64,000 nt of DNA from contig NZ_JAGGMR010000001.1 of assembly GCF_017875645.1 (NCBI RefSeq), positions 4,960,001 through 5,024,000 of the forward strand. The letters run 5' to 3'. Made by a program: the position numbers and the translations under genes. Source of the DNA: Nocardia goodfellowii (GTDB lineage: Bacteria; Actinomycetota; Actinomycetes; Mycobacteriales; Mycobacteriaceae). Below the pieces are notes generated by a model that made no database searches, was not told the DNA's origin, and saw nothing but the letters and a program-made list of their open reading frames with translations. Shown one piece after another: positions 26,840 through 35,707 of this stretch (position 1 is its first letter; every line of letters starts with the position of its first letter).

Positions 26840-26861
26840 TACTTAAGGTCGACCTGAAGTA
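26840..26861. promoter_or_regulatory. MerR-type operator/promoter dyad
   Basis: A 22-bp inverted repeat with one mismatch; left half TACTTAAGGTC, right half GACCTGAAGTA. It is 12 bp upstream of the MerR start and 67 bp from the hydrolase start. MerR activators bind such dyads between -35 and -10 elements. Confidence 0.6.
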
Positions 26862-26872
26862 AAGAGGCAAAA

Positions 26873-27298
26873 ATGAGCACGATGGAAGACATGCGGATCG
26901 GTGATGCCGCGGCGATCCTCGGTATCGAAGCCCACGTACTCCGGCACTGGGAGACGGTCGGCCTGCTCGTCCCACGCCGCAGTCCGTCCGGGCATCGCGC
27001 CTACGACGAGCAAACGATCGCCCAGGCGAGAATGATCCGAGTCCTGCAGCGCGCCGGACTCTCGCTGGAGCAGATCCGCCAACTCGCGGTCGGTGCCCGC
27101 CCCGACCGGCTGGCCCTCATCGAGACCAAACGCGCCCAGGTACGCGAGCACATCGCTCTGCTGCGCGCGACCGATCGTTTCTTGGCCCATCTCAGTGCCT
27201 GCCGGCACCGGGTGATTTCGGATTGCCCGGAGTGCGCTGCGTTCACCGCCCGGGATCGCGGGCCGGCGCGCCCGGGGTCGGTTGTGGGCGTCGAGTAG
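26873..27298 (+). CDS. MerR-family transcriptional regulator
   Basis: 141 residues. The winged HTH starts MRIGDAAAILGIEAHVLRHWE and continues VPRRSPSGHRAYDEQTI. A coiled dimerisation helix (ALIETKRAQVREHIALLRATD) is followed by a Cys-bearing tail (SACRHRVISDCPECAA), which could bind metal or sense redox. It probably regulates the divergent hydrolase through the dyad at 26840-26861. It is convergent with the next MFS gene. Confidence 0.88.
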   Translation: MSTMEDMRIGDAAAILGIEAHVLRHWETVGLLVPRRSPSGHRAYDEQTIAQARMIRVLQRAGLSLEQIRQLAVGARPDRLALIETKRAQVREHIALLRATDRFLAHLSACRHRVISDCPECAAFTARDRGPARPGSVVGVE

Positions 27299-27331
27299 GG
27301 GCCGCGCGCCGAGAGCTTGCCCGCTCGGATG

Positions 27332-28930
27332 TCAGTGCGTGGCGCCGCCGGTGGCCGGGGTGCGGCCGTGCTTCATCACCAGCGCGAGCGCGAGCGCCAG
27401 AATGGAGGCGGCCGCGCAGACCCAGAAACCCAGCTGGTAGCCGGGATCACCGAACAGGCCGGGTAGCGGGGTGGCCGGTTGTGCTTGCCCGCCAACGCTC
27501 ACCAGGAGGTTCATGCTGTTGTTGTGCAGGAACGCGGTGATCACCGCGAGTCCGATCGCGACACCCATCGACTGCATGACGCCGAGCATGCCGAGGCTGA
27601 TGCCCTGTTGCTCCGGCGGAACCGCCTCGACCAGCAGGATCGGCATGCAGGCGTAGTACATGCCGAATCCGATGCTGAAGACGGAGTTCACGATCAGGAA
27701 GTTGGTGGTGGTCAGCGGGAGTACCGCGAACGCGATGCCCGCGCCCGCGAAGATGAACAGGGCGGCGATCAGCGGCAGGCGGGCGCCGATCCGTTTGGCC
27801 AGCAGGCCAGCCACCGCGCCGAAGATCATCGTGATCACCGAGCCGAGCAGTGCGATCCGGAAAGCGAACTCGAGCAGGGTGTATCCGCTGCCGTAGGTAT
27901 AGCCGGGGTCGAGGCTGACCTGTACCGCTTCGGGCGGCAGCAGTTGACCCGTCTTCGCCTGGATCTCGGCCAGCGTGCCCTGCCGCACGCCGGCGACAAC
28001 CGTTGCCTCGGGCGGCGTTTGGGCCATGTAGGCGATGGCGTAGGAGACGATGCCGATCTGCAGGGACGCGAAGAGGGCGCCGGCGAGTACCAGCGAGACG
28101 CGCGGGTGGAACAGTAGCCTCATGTCCATGACCGGGGTCGAAACGCGCTTTTCGACGACGACGAACAGGACGAGCAGTGCGATGCCGGCGATCAACCAGG
28201 CGAGGGTGGTCGGCCGCGCCCATCCCCAGTCGTGGCCCTTGTCCACGTAGATCAGGGTGAGTGCGGCGCCACCGGACAGCAGCGCGGCGCCGACGATGTC
28301 GATGCGCTCGGGCACCCGCAGCTTGGATTCGGGCACGATCCACCACACCAGCGGCAGCATTACCAGGCTGAACGCGGCGAGTACCCAGAAGATGGCCCGC
28401 CAGCTGTAGTTGTCGACCAGGTAACCGCCCAGGATCGGGCCCGCGATGGAGGCGACGCCGAAACCGGTCGCTGTGAGGCCCAGCGCGAGCGGAACCATGT
28501 TGCGCGGCATCAGGTCTCGGATAAGACCGTAGGCGATCACCGCGGTCGCGATGGCGGTGGCCTGCAAGCAGCGGCCGAACAGAAAGACGGCCCAGTTCGA
28601 GGTGGTCGCGTCGAGCACACAGCCGATGACGAATAGGGCACCGCAGATGAGGAACATCCGCTTCTTGCCCCATACGTCACTCATCTTGCCGATCAACGGA
28701 GACGCGGCCGCGCCGATCAACCCGAAAACGATGATGGCCCAGTTGATGTTCGCCCCGACGCCGGGAAAGCTCGGCGCGATTTTCTGTAGCGCCGCCGCTA
28801 CGACCGTGTACTGGATCGGGGCGATCTCGGAGAACAGGACGATCACCGCCAACACCGTGAAAGTCCTTGCGCGCGAGGCGCTATCGAGGCGACCGGTGTC
28901 GCTGTCGAGTTGAATGCTGTCGGTGGACAT
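27332..28930 (-). CDS. MFS transporter (EmrB/QacA-like)
   Basis: 532 residues, about 14 membrane segments, with motif A GKMSDVWGKKRMFLI and GLIRDLMPRNMVPLALGL. A hydrophilic loop (residues ~335-385, PPEATVVAGVRQGTLAEIQ) is large for the family. It follows the GH3 gene by 34 bp in the same direction; the pair suggests export or import of a glycoside linked to the hydrolase. ATG 28930 is used; the frame continues upstream but overlaps the GH3 gene. Confidence 0.88.
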   Translation of the reverse strand: MSTDSIQLDSDTGRLDSASRARTFTVLAVIVLFSEIAPIQYTVVAAALQKIAPSFPGVGANINWAIIVFGLIGAAASPLIGKMSDVWGKKRMFLICGALFVIGCVLDATTSNWAVFLFGRCLQATAIATAVIAYGLIRDLMPRNMVPLALGLTATGFGVASIAGPILGGYLVDNYSWRAIFWVLAAFSLVMLPLVWWIVPESKLRVPERIDIVGAALLSGGAALTLIYVDKGHDWGWARPTTLAWLIAGIALLVLFVVVEKRVSTPVMDMRLLFHPRVSLVLAGALFASLQIGIVSYAIAYMAQTPPEATVVAGVRQGTLAEIQAKTGQLLPPEAVQVSLDPGYTYGSGYTLLEFAFRIALLGSVITMIFGAVAGLLAKRIGARLPLIAALFIFAGAGIAFAVLPLTTTNFLIVNSVFSIGFGMYYACMPILLVEAVPPEQQGISLGMLGVMQSMGVAIGLAVITAFLHNNSMNLLVSVGGQAQPATPLPGLFGDPGYQLGFWVCAAASILALALALVMKHGRTPATGGATH

Positions 28931-28964
28931 GGCCACACTCCGTTGTTCGGGTCGAGCTGAGGGG

Positions 28965-31349
28965 TCAGTAGATGACGGCCGTGTGCGGGAGGTCGGTGAC
29001 CGAGGTTCCGACCTGTACGGTGAACGCGCCGGGTTCGGTCTCCCACCCCGCGGTCGTCCAATGCTGGAAAGCGCGCTCCGGCAAGGTAATCGGGACAGTC
29101 CGGGCATCTCCGGGCGCCAGGGTGACGGCGGTGAAGCCGGCCAGCCAGCGGACCGGTCGATCGACGGCACTGTCCGGGCGCGAGAGATAGACCTGAACGA
29201 CCTGTTTGCCGACGCGCTCTCCGGTGTTGGTGACCGTGATCGAGACGGTGCGCCCTTCGACGACGAGGTCCTCGGTCGACCAGGTCGTGTAGCCGAGGCC
29301 GTGGCCGAACGGGTAGGCCGGTTCGGTGCCCGCCCGCAGCCACGCGCGGTAGCCGATGTGGATGCCTTCGCTGTAGTCGAGGACGCCGTCGACGGGCGAA
29401 GTGTCCAGTACCGGTACCTCGGCCACGGTCTTCGGCCAGGTGGTCGGCAGCCGACCGCCGGGTTCGGCGGCGCCGGTGAGCACGTCGGCCAGTGCCGTGC
29501 CGAACTCCTGTCCGGGGAACCACGACAGCAGCACTGCCCCCACGTGGTCGCGCCACGGCATCTCCACCGGCGCACCGGAATTCACCACCACGACCGTGCG
29601 CGGATTCACCGCCGAGACGGCGGCGACGAGGTCGTCCTGACGGCCGGGTAGGCGCAGGGAGGTGCGGTCGACGCCCTCGCTCTCGATCTGCTCGGTGGTG
29701 CCGACCACGACGACGGCCACGTCGGCCGCGCGCGCCAGTTCGATCGCTGCCGTGAACTCCTCGTCGGCGTCGCGCTGCGGCCGCCGGATACCGAGCGTCG
29801 CGCCGAGGATGATGCCGAGGCCGGGCATCGCCTCCTCGATGCTGGTCACCAGGAGCAGGTCGACTTCCTCGCCGTCGGTGAGCGTTCGGGTCACGTGGCG
29901 CTGGGGTGGATTGAGCAGTGCCGCGGCCGGATCGCCGGAATCCAAGGCGACGTTCTCGTCGAGCACGGTCTGGCCGTCGATGTCGAGCCGGATGTGGCCG
30001 ACGCCGCCGAAACCGATTTGCCAGTCACCGGCCATGTCGGCACGCAGGCGCGTGCGCAACTCGATGATGTTGGACTGCGCGGCCAGCGGGTCACCGAGCA
30101 GGACGAGCCGGCTCGTGGTGCGATGCTGTGTGCCGAGCGCTGTGTCGCCGGTCAGGTACCGGGTGGACAGGCCCGGCGCCCCGGACTCGGGATCGGTCAT
30201 GAGCGCCAGGGGGACGGGAATAAGGTCCCCGGACAGGTGCACGCCCGCGGTATGGGTCAACGGCAATCGGCCGGTCAGTCCTTCGACCGGCGTGCTGGTG
30301 TGGCTGGGAATTACTGTCGCGCTGCCGCCGCCGAGGAGACGAGGCAAGCCGGCCGAAGGTCCGAGCAGGGCCACGGTGGTGTCCGGCGCCAGGGGTAGCA
30401 CGCCGTCGTTGCGTACCAGGACCATCGCCTGCGCGGCGACCCGGCGGACCAGGTCCTGGGCCTGCTGGTCGCTGAAAACCGGTGCGGACCGCGGGGTTCC
30501 GTCGAGCGCGCCGACGCGCTGGGCGAAACGCAGGATGCGGCGAACCTTGTCGTCGATGGCGGACTCGGCGATCTCGCCCGCCCGCACCGCGGCCGCCAAG
30601 GGTTCGCCCCAGAGGTAGGGCGGGCCGGGCATGCACAGGTCGGTGCCCGCGGCCGCGCTCTCGGTGGTGCGGATCGCGGTCCAGTCCGAAACCACGACGC
30701 CGTCGAATCCCCATGTGCCCTTGAGCGGTTCGTCGAGCAGGGGGTTCTCGGTCATGGTGCGGCCGTTGACGGCGTTGTAGGAATTCATGATCATCCAGGC
30801 GCCGGCCGCGACGGTGCGTTCGAACGGGTAGAGGTACAGCTCGCGCAACGCGCGGTCGTCGACGCGGACGTCGACGGTGAAGCGGTCGGTCTCGGAATCA
30901 TTGGCCACGTAGTGCTTCGGGCACGCGCTGACCCCGTGCGCCTGCACGGCGCGCACATAGGACTCGGCCATCTCGGCGGTGAGCAGTGGGTCTTCGGAGA
31001 AACACTCGAAGTGCCTGCCGCCCAATGGAGAACGGTGCAGGTTCATCGTGGGCCCGAGGACCGCGTAGACGTCTTTGCGGCGGGCTTCGGCGGCGATCAG
31101 CGCGCCGATCTCGGTGAGCAATTCCGGGTCCCAGGTCGCGGCGACAGCGGTGCCCGAGGGCAAGCTGACCGACGGATCGCGTTCGTCCCAATTTTCGCCG
31201 CGCACGCCGGACGGGCCGTCGGACACCGGCATCTCGGCCAGCCCGATCGCGGGGTCACCGGCCATCCGGAACAGACTCGCTCCGGAAATCAGGCGCAGCT
31301 TGCCGTCCAAGTCGAGCTCGGCGAGTAGTTCCTCGAGGTGGTTTTCCAT
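28965..31349 (-). CDS. Glycoside hydrolase family 3 (beta-glucosidase-like)
   Basis: 794 residues. The GH3 barrel has GPSGVRGENW, the substrate region KHYVANDSE and the nucleophile Asp in GFDGVVVSDWTA. A second alpha/beta domain (VALLGPSAGLPRLLGGGSA), a PA14-like insert near 455-510 and a C-terminal fibronectin III-like domain (VSITVTNTGERVGKQVVQVYLS) follow. There is no signal peptide, so it acts on an imported glycoside. AAGGAGG sits 6 bases before ATG 31349. Middle gene of an alpha/beta-hydrolase, GH3 and MFS operon. Confidence 0.92.
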   Translation of the reverse strand: MENHLEELLAELDLDGKLRLISGASLFRMAGDPAIGLAEMPVSDGPSGVRGENWDERDPSVSLPSGTAVAATWDPELLTEIGALIAAEARRKDVYAVLGPTMNLHRSPLGGRHFECFSEDPLLTAEMAESYVRAVQAHGVSACPKHYVANDSETDRFTVDVRVDDRALRELYLYPFERTVAAGAWMIMNSYNAVNGRTMTENPLLDEPLKGTWGFDGVVVSDWTAIRTTESAAAGTDLCMPGPPYLWGEPLAAAVRAGEIAESAIDDKVRRILRFAQRVGALDGTPRSAPVFSDQQAQDLVRRVAAQAMVLVRNDGVLPLAPDTTVALLGPSAGLPRLLGGGSATVIPSHTSTPVEGLTGRLPLTHTAGVHLSGDLIPVPLALMTDPESGAPGLSTRYLTGDTALGTQHRTTSRLVLLGDPLAAQSNIIELRTRLRADMAGDWQIGFGGVGHIRLDIDGQTVLDENVALDSGDPAAALLNPPQRHVTRTLTDGEEVDLLLVTSIEEAMPGLGIILGATLGIRRPQRDADEEFTAAIELARAADVAVVVVGTTEQIESEGVDRTSLRLPGRQDDLVAAVSAVNPRTVVVVNSGAPVEMPWRDHVGAVLLSWFPGQEFGTALADVLTGAAEPGGRLPTTWPKTVAEVPVLDTSPVDGVLDYSEGIHIGYRAWLRAGTEPAYPFGHGLGYTTWSTEDLVVEGRTVSITVTNTGERVGKQVVQVYLSRPDSAVDRPVRWLAGFTAVTLAPGDARTVPITLPERAFQHWTTAGWETEPGAFTVQVGTSVTDLPHTAVIY

Positions 31350-31368
31350 GAAGGAGGCAACCTTTCGG

Positions 31369-32379
31369 TCAGGGGGCGATGGTGCTGGCCTGGTCGGACC
31401 AGTGCGGGTTGTGCAGAAGCTCGCCGGTGTCGGCGCGGAAGACGTGGCGAGCGGTCGCATCACCGCGCAGCCGGTCCATGAACCAGGCGGTCAGGTAGCC
31501 GAGGTAGCGGTACACACCTTCGGTGCAGCTGTAATTGGTGCAGTCCGGCTGACCTTGAATGTCGTTGTGCTGAGCGCCCACCAGCGCGGCGCGCGCCTTC
31601 GGCAGGTCGGCGGGCAGCGCGTCGTAATACGCCTGCATCGACTGCATGCCGATCAGCTCCACCGGGAGGGGCTGGGTCGCGGGGGATACGCCGTCGGCCG
31701 AACCGTTGACCAACAGCACCGAACCAGCGGTGACCGCGCCGGGATCGATGCAGGCGCTGCGTCCGTCGACAGCGGGTAGTGGCGAACAGGCTGCCGACAT
31801 GGGCATTTCCAGCGTTACGGCGGTGCCGACGCCGCCGCGGGCGAGTGCGTTGATCGCGCCGAGGCCGCCCTGCGAGTGGCCCATCGCCCCGGCCGGGCGG
31901 GTGTCGAGCTTGCCGGCGAAGATGCTGTCCGGGTTGCTGTTCTGCCGGGTCAGGTACTCGACGGCGTCGAGCATCTGCACGCCGGTGCCGGTGTCGGTCC
32001 GGTCGGCGGCGATGACCACGAAGCCCCACGACGCGAGATGCGCCAGCAAGTACGCGTACTCACGCGGGTGAGCCAAGGTGCCGTTGCCCCAGGTGATGAT
32101 GGGGTGTGCGACGCCGCCGGCGCCGAGGTCGGCCGGATACCAGATGTCGTAGCTGTCGCCGGTGGAGGTGCAGCAGTCGAGACCGGTGCGTTCGGCCACC
32201 GCCCAGGTTCCGGGCGCGTAGTAGACGGCTTCGAGCTGTGCGGCGGGCTGATACGGCGGTGCCGCCGCTACGGGCGGCGCCGCGATCGAAGTGCATGCCA
32301 GTAGCGCGATCGACGCCAGTGCGGCGCGCGTGGTGGTCCGGGGCAGCTCCGGCCCGGACCGGACAGTTCTGTTACTCAC
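31369..32379 (-). CDS. Secreted alpha/beta-hydrolase (PET-hydrolase/chlorophyllase-like fold)
   Basis: 336 residues from GTG 32379. A signal peptide (RAALASIALLACTSIAAPPV, cut near AAA) precedes an alpha/beta-hydrolase with nucleophile Ser in MGHSQGGLGA, an acid in VLLVNGSADGVSP and a late His in GAQHNDIQG. Several Cys pairs (DCCTSTGDS, SAACSPLP, DCTNYSCTEG) fit an exported enzyme. Likely an esterase or lipase. It is first in the operon with GH3 (19 bp gap). Confidence 0.82.
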   Translation of the reverse strand: MSNRTVRSGPELPRTTTRAALASIALLACTSIAAPPVAAAPPYQPAAQLEAVYYAPGTWAVAERTGLDCCTSTGDSYDIWYPADLGAGGVAHPIITWGNGTLAHPREYAYLLAHLASWGFVVIAADRTDTGTGVQMLDAVEYLTRQNSNPDSIFAGKLDTRPAGAMGHSQGGLGAINALARGGVGTAVTLEMPMSAACSPLPAVDGRSACIDPGAVTAGSVLLVNGSADGVSPATQPLPVELIGMQSMQAYYDALPADLPKARAALVGAQHNDIQGQPDCTNYSCTEGVYRYLGYLTAWFMDRLRGDATARHVFRADTGELLHNPHWSDQASTIAP

Positions 32380-32524
32380 GGTTTCGGACGATAGGTAGAC
32401 GAACAGCCGCGCCGGACCAGTCGAACCCTTCTTGCAGACAGTTGCAGACCCGGCACGCCCGGAAGCGGCGGCGACGTATTCTCGAGACGATGAACGTCTC
32501 GACCCGCACCGGCGCGGGCCTCGC

Positions 32525-33769
32525 ATGAGCGAGGTCGGCTCGGCGCTGCGTGCCGCGCGCACGGCCGCGGGGATCAGCCTGCAGGGCATGGCCGCGCGAA
32601 CGAACTACTCCAAGCCGTATCTGGGTCAGCTCGAGACCGGAGTCCGGGTAGTGCGAGCCGAGCACGTCGCGGCCTACGAGTCGGCGCTGCAGACACCACT
32701 GAGCCACTTACGTGACCGCCTGACCGCGGAAGCGGTCAGCGAACCCGACGACTTGCCCAGCCAATTGGTGTCGTTGCTGTTGCCGCCCGCCGTGCAGGCG
32801 CGTGGTGCGGATGCGAGGTTCACCGCGACCGAGCTGGCGGCCGCCGAGCAGCTCGCGATGTGGGCACGCGCCAGGCAGTGGACAGACGGACCTGCCCCGC
32901 GCCGCGCGGTCCTAGCCTGGCTGACCGCGAATCTGCCTCGTCTACAACATCTTTCGGCCGAGAGCCGCAACGCTCGCGCCCTACGGGCCGGCGCCGAGCT
33001 GGCCGACCTCGCGGCCGCGATGAGCTGGGATGTCGAGGACATCACCGCCGCGCGCCGATACTCGGTCGCCGCCGCCCGGCTGGCGCACGCGGCCGGTGAC
33101 GCCCCACTGACCGCCGCGATTCTCGCCGCATCGACCTGGCAGCTACTCGACAACGGCGGGCCGGCCGAGGGGTTGGAGGTGGTGCAACTCGCGCAGTATC
33201 TGGCGCGCCGGACCGCGACGCCGCTGCTCCGGGTCGGCTTGGCCGAACTGGAAGCCTACGTTCGAGCCATTCTCGGCGACCGCGCCGCGTTCCAGCGCGC
33301 GCTCGTCGTCGCGGTGGAATGCCGTTGCCAGGCCGCCGAATCCGCGGTGGGCGATACCGCCGCCGACCGCAGTCTCATCGCGGTCACCACCGGCATGATT
33401 CTCGGGCCACGCCGGGACTGGCCGGGGCCGGGACGCCAGTGGCAGCTACTGGGCAATAGTTACCGCGATCTCATCGCCACTCGCCCCGATCTGGCCCGCC
33501 GCGCCTTCGGCGACAACCCGGCGCCGCTGCCGGAGGAATTCGTGACACCGGCGGTGGCCGCGGTCTCCTCGGCCCGCCTGCAGTTGATACTCGGCGAGCC
33601 CGAATTCGCCGCCGAACGGGTTGGTCTCGCCATGTCGCTGTGCGGCCGGCCGACTGGCCGCGCCGCCGCACGGTTGTCGGATTTCTGGCACGAGTCGGCC
33701 GAGTTCGCGGCGGTCCCGGCGGTCGGCGAGGTCCGCTCGGCGATCCGAGAGCTGGTCGCGCACCGCTGA
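32525..33769 (+). CDS. XRE-family regulator with large helical sensor domain
   Basis: 414 residues. The N-terminal helix-turn-helix reads VGSALRAARTAAGISLQGMA and KPYLGQLETGVR. The remaining ~330 residues are all-helical and Ala-rich, TPR-like (AARRYSVAAARLAHAAGDAP), as in many actinobacterial regulators that follow development or secretion cues. It is divergent from the hydrolase operon (145 bp gap) and probably regulates it. ATG 32525 places the HTH at the N-terminus. Confidence 0.82.
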   Translation: MSEVGSALRAARTAAGISLQGMAARTNYSKPYLGQLETGVRVVRAEHVAAYESALQTPLSHLRDRLTAEAVSEPDDLPSQLVSLLLPPAVQARGADARFTATELAAAEQLAMWARARQWTDGPAPRRAVLAWLTANLPRLQHLSAESRNARALRAGAELADLAAAMSWDVEDITAARRYSVAAARLAHAAGDAPLTAAILAASTWQLLDNGGPAEGLEVVQLAQYLARRTATPLLRVGLAELEAYVRAILGDRAAFQRALVVAVECRCQAAESAVGDTAADRSLIAVTTGMILGPRRDWPGPGRQWQLLGNSYRDLIATRPDLARRAFGDNPAPLPEEFVTPAVAAVSSARLQLILGEPEFAAERVGLAMSLCGRPTGRAAARLSDFWHESAEFAAVPAVGEVRSAIRELVAHR

Positions 33770-33975
33770 TTTCCGCTCGATCGGCGGTCTCGGCCGGTCG
33801 TCCCGCGCTGGCAGCGCAGCGGGATGGCGTTGCGCTACAACGAGATACCGGCGGCAGTGCTGCTGAGCATCCGCCCTTGCGGATGGCTAACCGGCCGAGG
33901 TCGATGTGACCGCGGATCGAGGAACTACTCAGCGACGTATTAGGTCACGCCTGGTTCGCGGCAGGTTCGAGTAAC

Positions 33976-33995
33976 GTTACAGCTTACTATGTAAC
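33976..33995. promoter_or_regulatory. TetR operator O1
   Basis: GTTACA-N8-TGTAAC inverted repeat ending 1 bp before the TetR start codon, within a block TAACGTTACA..TACTATGTAA that recurs at 34638-34657. Autoregulation is inferred. Confidence 0.65.
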
Positions 33996-33996
33996 G

Positions 33997-34596
33997 ATGA
34001 CCTCGCAGTCGCCGCCGCGTCGTGGTCGGCCGCGCGATGCCGACAAGGACCTCGCTGTGCTCGTCGCCGCCCGGCAGTTGCTGGCCGAAGTCGGGTATCA
34101 GCAGACCACGATCGTGGCGATCGCCAAGCGGGCGGGGGTGAACTCGCCCGCGATCTATCGGCGCTGGCCGACTCGGCAGGCATTGCTGGAGGAGGCTATT
34201 CACGGGCCGGGCGGGCATGCGTTGCCCGAGCCCACCGGTGATCTTCGGGCCGACTTGGCGACGTGGGTGCGTATTTTTCTGGCGCGCGCGGACAGTTCCG
34301 CCGCGCGCGCCGGGGTGCCGGGGCTGCTGGCCGATTCGCAGACCGAGGAGGCGCGGGGGCGTTTGCTGGCGATCGGAGCCCCGGTGCGCAAGGCGTTCGC
34401 CGAGTTGCTCGACGGCGCGGTCGACGACGGCCGGATCGCGCCGGGCGCCGATGCCGAGCTCGTTTTCGAGATCCTCGCGGGGACAACGACATTCCATGCG
34501 CTCGCGCGCGGCAGTGTAGACGCTGAGCTGTTCGTATCGCGATTGGCGGACGCCCTATACGCGATGGTGTCCGCGGGCGGTTCGGGGCGCGGCTGA
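33997..34596 (+). CDS. TetR-family transcriptional regulator
   Basis: 199 residues. The HTH is VLVAARQLLAEVGYQQTTIV and AIYRRWPTRQALLEEA, typical of TetR. The C-terminal ligand domain matches the TetR_C_16-like class (GVPGLLADSQTEEARGRLLA). It heads the catabolic gene set 34694-39723. The same inverted repeat precedes both this gene and that set, so it probably represses both until an acyl-CoA or related ligand appears. Confidence 0.9.
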   Translation: MTSQSPPRRGRPRDADKDLAVLVAARQLLAEVGYQQTTIVAIAKRAGVNSPAIYRRWPTRQALLEEAIHGPGGHALPEPTGDLRADLATWVRIFLARADSSAARAGVPGLLADSQTEEARGRLLAIGAPVRKAFAELLDGAVDDGRIAPGADAELVFEILAGTTTFHALARGSVDAELFVSRLADALYAMVSAGGSGRG

Positions 34597-34637
34597 GTCC
34601 GATGTAGTGCCAGCGTATTCGAGCGCCGGGCAATAAC

Positions 34638-34657
34638 GTTACATGCTACTATGTAAT
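34638..34657. promoter_or_regulatory. TetR operator O2
   Basis: GTTACA-N8-TGTAAT, one base from perfect symmetry, 36 bp upstream of the LLM gene start. It shares the TAACGTTACA and CTACTATGTAA context with the operator at 33976-33995. Confidence 0.65.
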
Positions 34658-34693
34658 TATGATCACTGTGCTTCCGCAGTTTCCGGCGGAACG

Positions 34694-35707
34694 ATGAAAA
34701 TCGACCTCCAGCTGAACGGTCGACCTGACCAAGCCGTGTTGCGCGCAACCGAATTGATCGCATGTGGCGCCGACGGCCTGTTCACCTTCGAGGGTGCACA
34801 CGACGTCTTTTTGCCCCTGACTCTGGCGTCGACCGCTGCCGAACCTGTCGACCTGATGACGAATGTCGCCATCGCCCTGCCGCGCAGTCCGGTGCATCTG
34901 GCGCACGCTGCCTATGATCTGCACCTGCTGAGCCGCGGCCGGTTCCGGCTCGGGCTCGGTTCCCAGACCCGCGCGCACATCGACAAGCGCTACGGCGGCC
35001 AGTGGTCGCGACCCGCGGCGCGGATGCGGGAGACGGTGCTGGCGATCAGGGCCATCCTCGGTTCCTGGCAGAACGGCACACCGCTTCGCTTCGAAGGCGA
35101 ATTCACTCGGCACACGCTGATGCCGCCGACCTTCGACCCCGGACCCAATCCCTTTGGCCTGCCGCAGATCTGCCTCGGCGCGCTCGGCCCGATCATGACC
35201 AGAACGGCGGCCGAGGTGGCCGACGGTCTGCTGGTGATGCCGTTCAACAGCACCCGGCATTTCGCCGAGCGCACTCGCCCCGCCATCGAGGAGGGCCTCG
35301 CGCGAGCCGGTCGCGACGCCGCGGAGCTGGCGATCTATCCCCAGGTGATCGTCGCGATGGGCCGCACGCCCAGCGAACTGGCAGCGGCCGCTGTGGGCGC
35401 TCGCCGCTTGCTCGCCTTCTACGGGTCGACGCCCGCCTATCGCCCGGTCCTCGAGGTCGAGGGCTGGGGGAAGTTGCAACCCGAACTGAATGCGCTGTCC
35501 AAATATGGTCGCGTGACAGCGATGACCGAGCTGATCGACGAGCGGATGCTCCGGACGCTGGCCGTCTACGGCACACCGGAGGAATGCGCCGCCGAAATCG
35601 TGACGCGCTTCGGTGCCGTCGCCGACCGAATATGTTGCTACTTCCCGGGCTACGACCCAGCCGATACGCACGTCAGGGACCTGGTCGCCGAATTGCAGGC
35701 CGCGTGA
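34694..35707 (+). CDS. LLM-class F420-dependent oxidoreductase
   Basis: 337 residues with luciferase-like barrel features: GADGLFTFEGAHDVFLPL, VDLMTNVAIALPRSPVHLA, SRGRFRLGLGSQ, RYGGQW and the F420-type VADGLLVMPFNS. These place it with actinobacterial TIGR03617-like oxidoreductases found in lipid or steroid catabolic operons. ATG 34694 follows TTCCGGCGGAACG; the longer frame would read through operator O2. The stop overlaps the hydratase GTG by 4 bp. Confidence 0.85.
   Translation: MKIDLQLNGRPDQAVLRATELIACGADGLFTFEGAHDVFLPLTLASTAAEPVDLMTNVAIALPRSPVHLAHAAYDLHLLSRGRFRLGLGSQTRAHIDKRYGGQWSRPAARMRETVLAIRAILGSWQNGTPLRFEGEFTRHTLMPPTFDPGPNPFGLPQICLGALGPIMTRTAAEVADGLLVMPFNSTRHFAERTRPAIEEGLARAGRDAAELAIYPQVIVAMGRTPSELAAAAVGARRLLAFYGSTPAYRPVLEVEGWGKLQPELNALSKYGRVTAMTELIDERMLRTLAVYGTPEECAAEIVTRFGAVADRICCYFPGYDPADTHVRDLVAELQAA

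Noticed and set aside
33801-33824. Bulged hairpin after the XRE regulator gene as a terminator
   Set aside because: Short stem with a bulge and no T-run; not distinguishable from background in GC-rich DNA.
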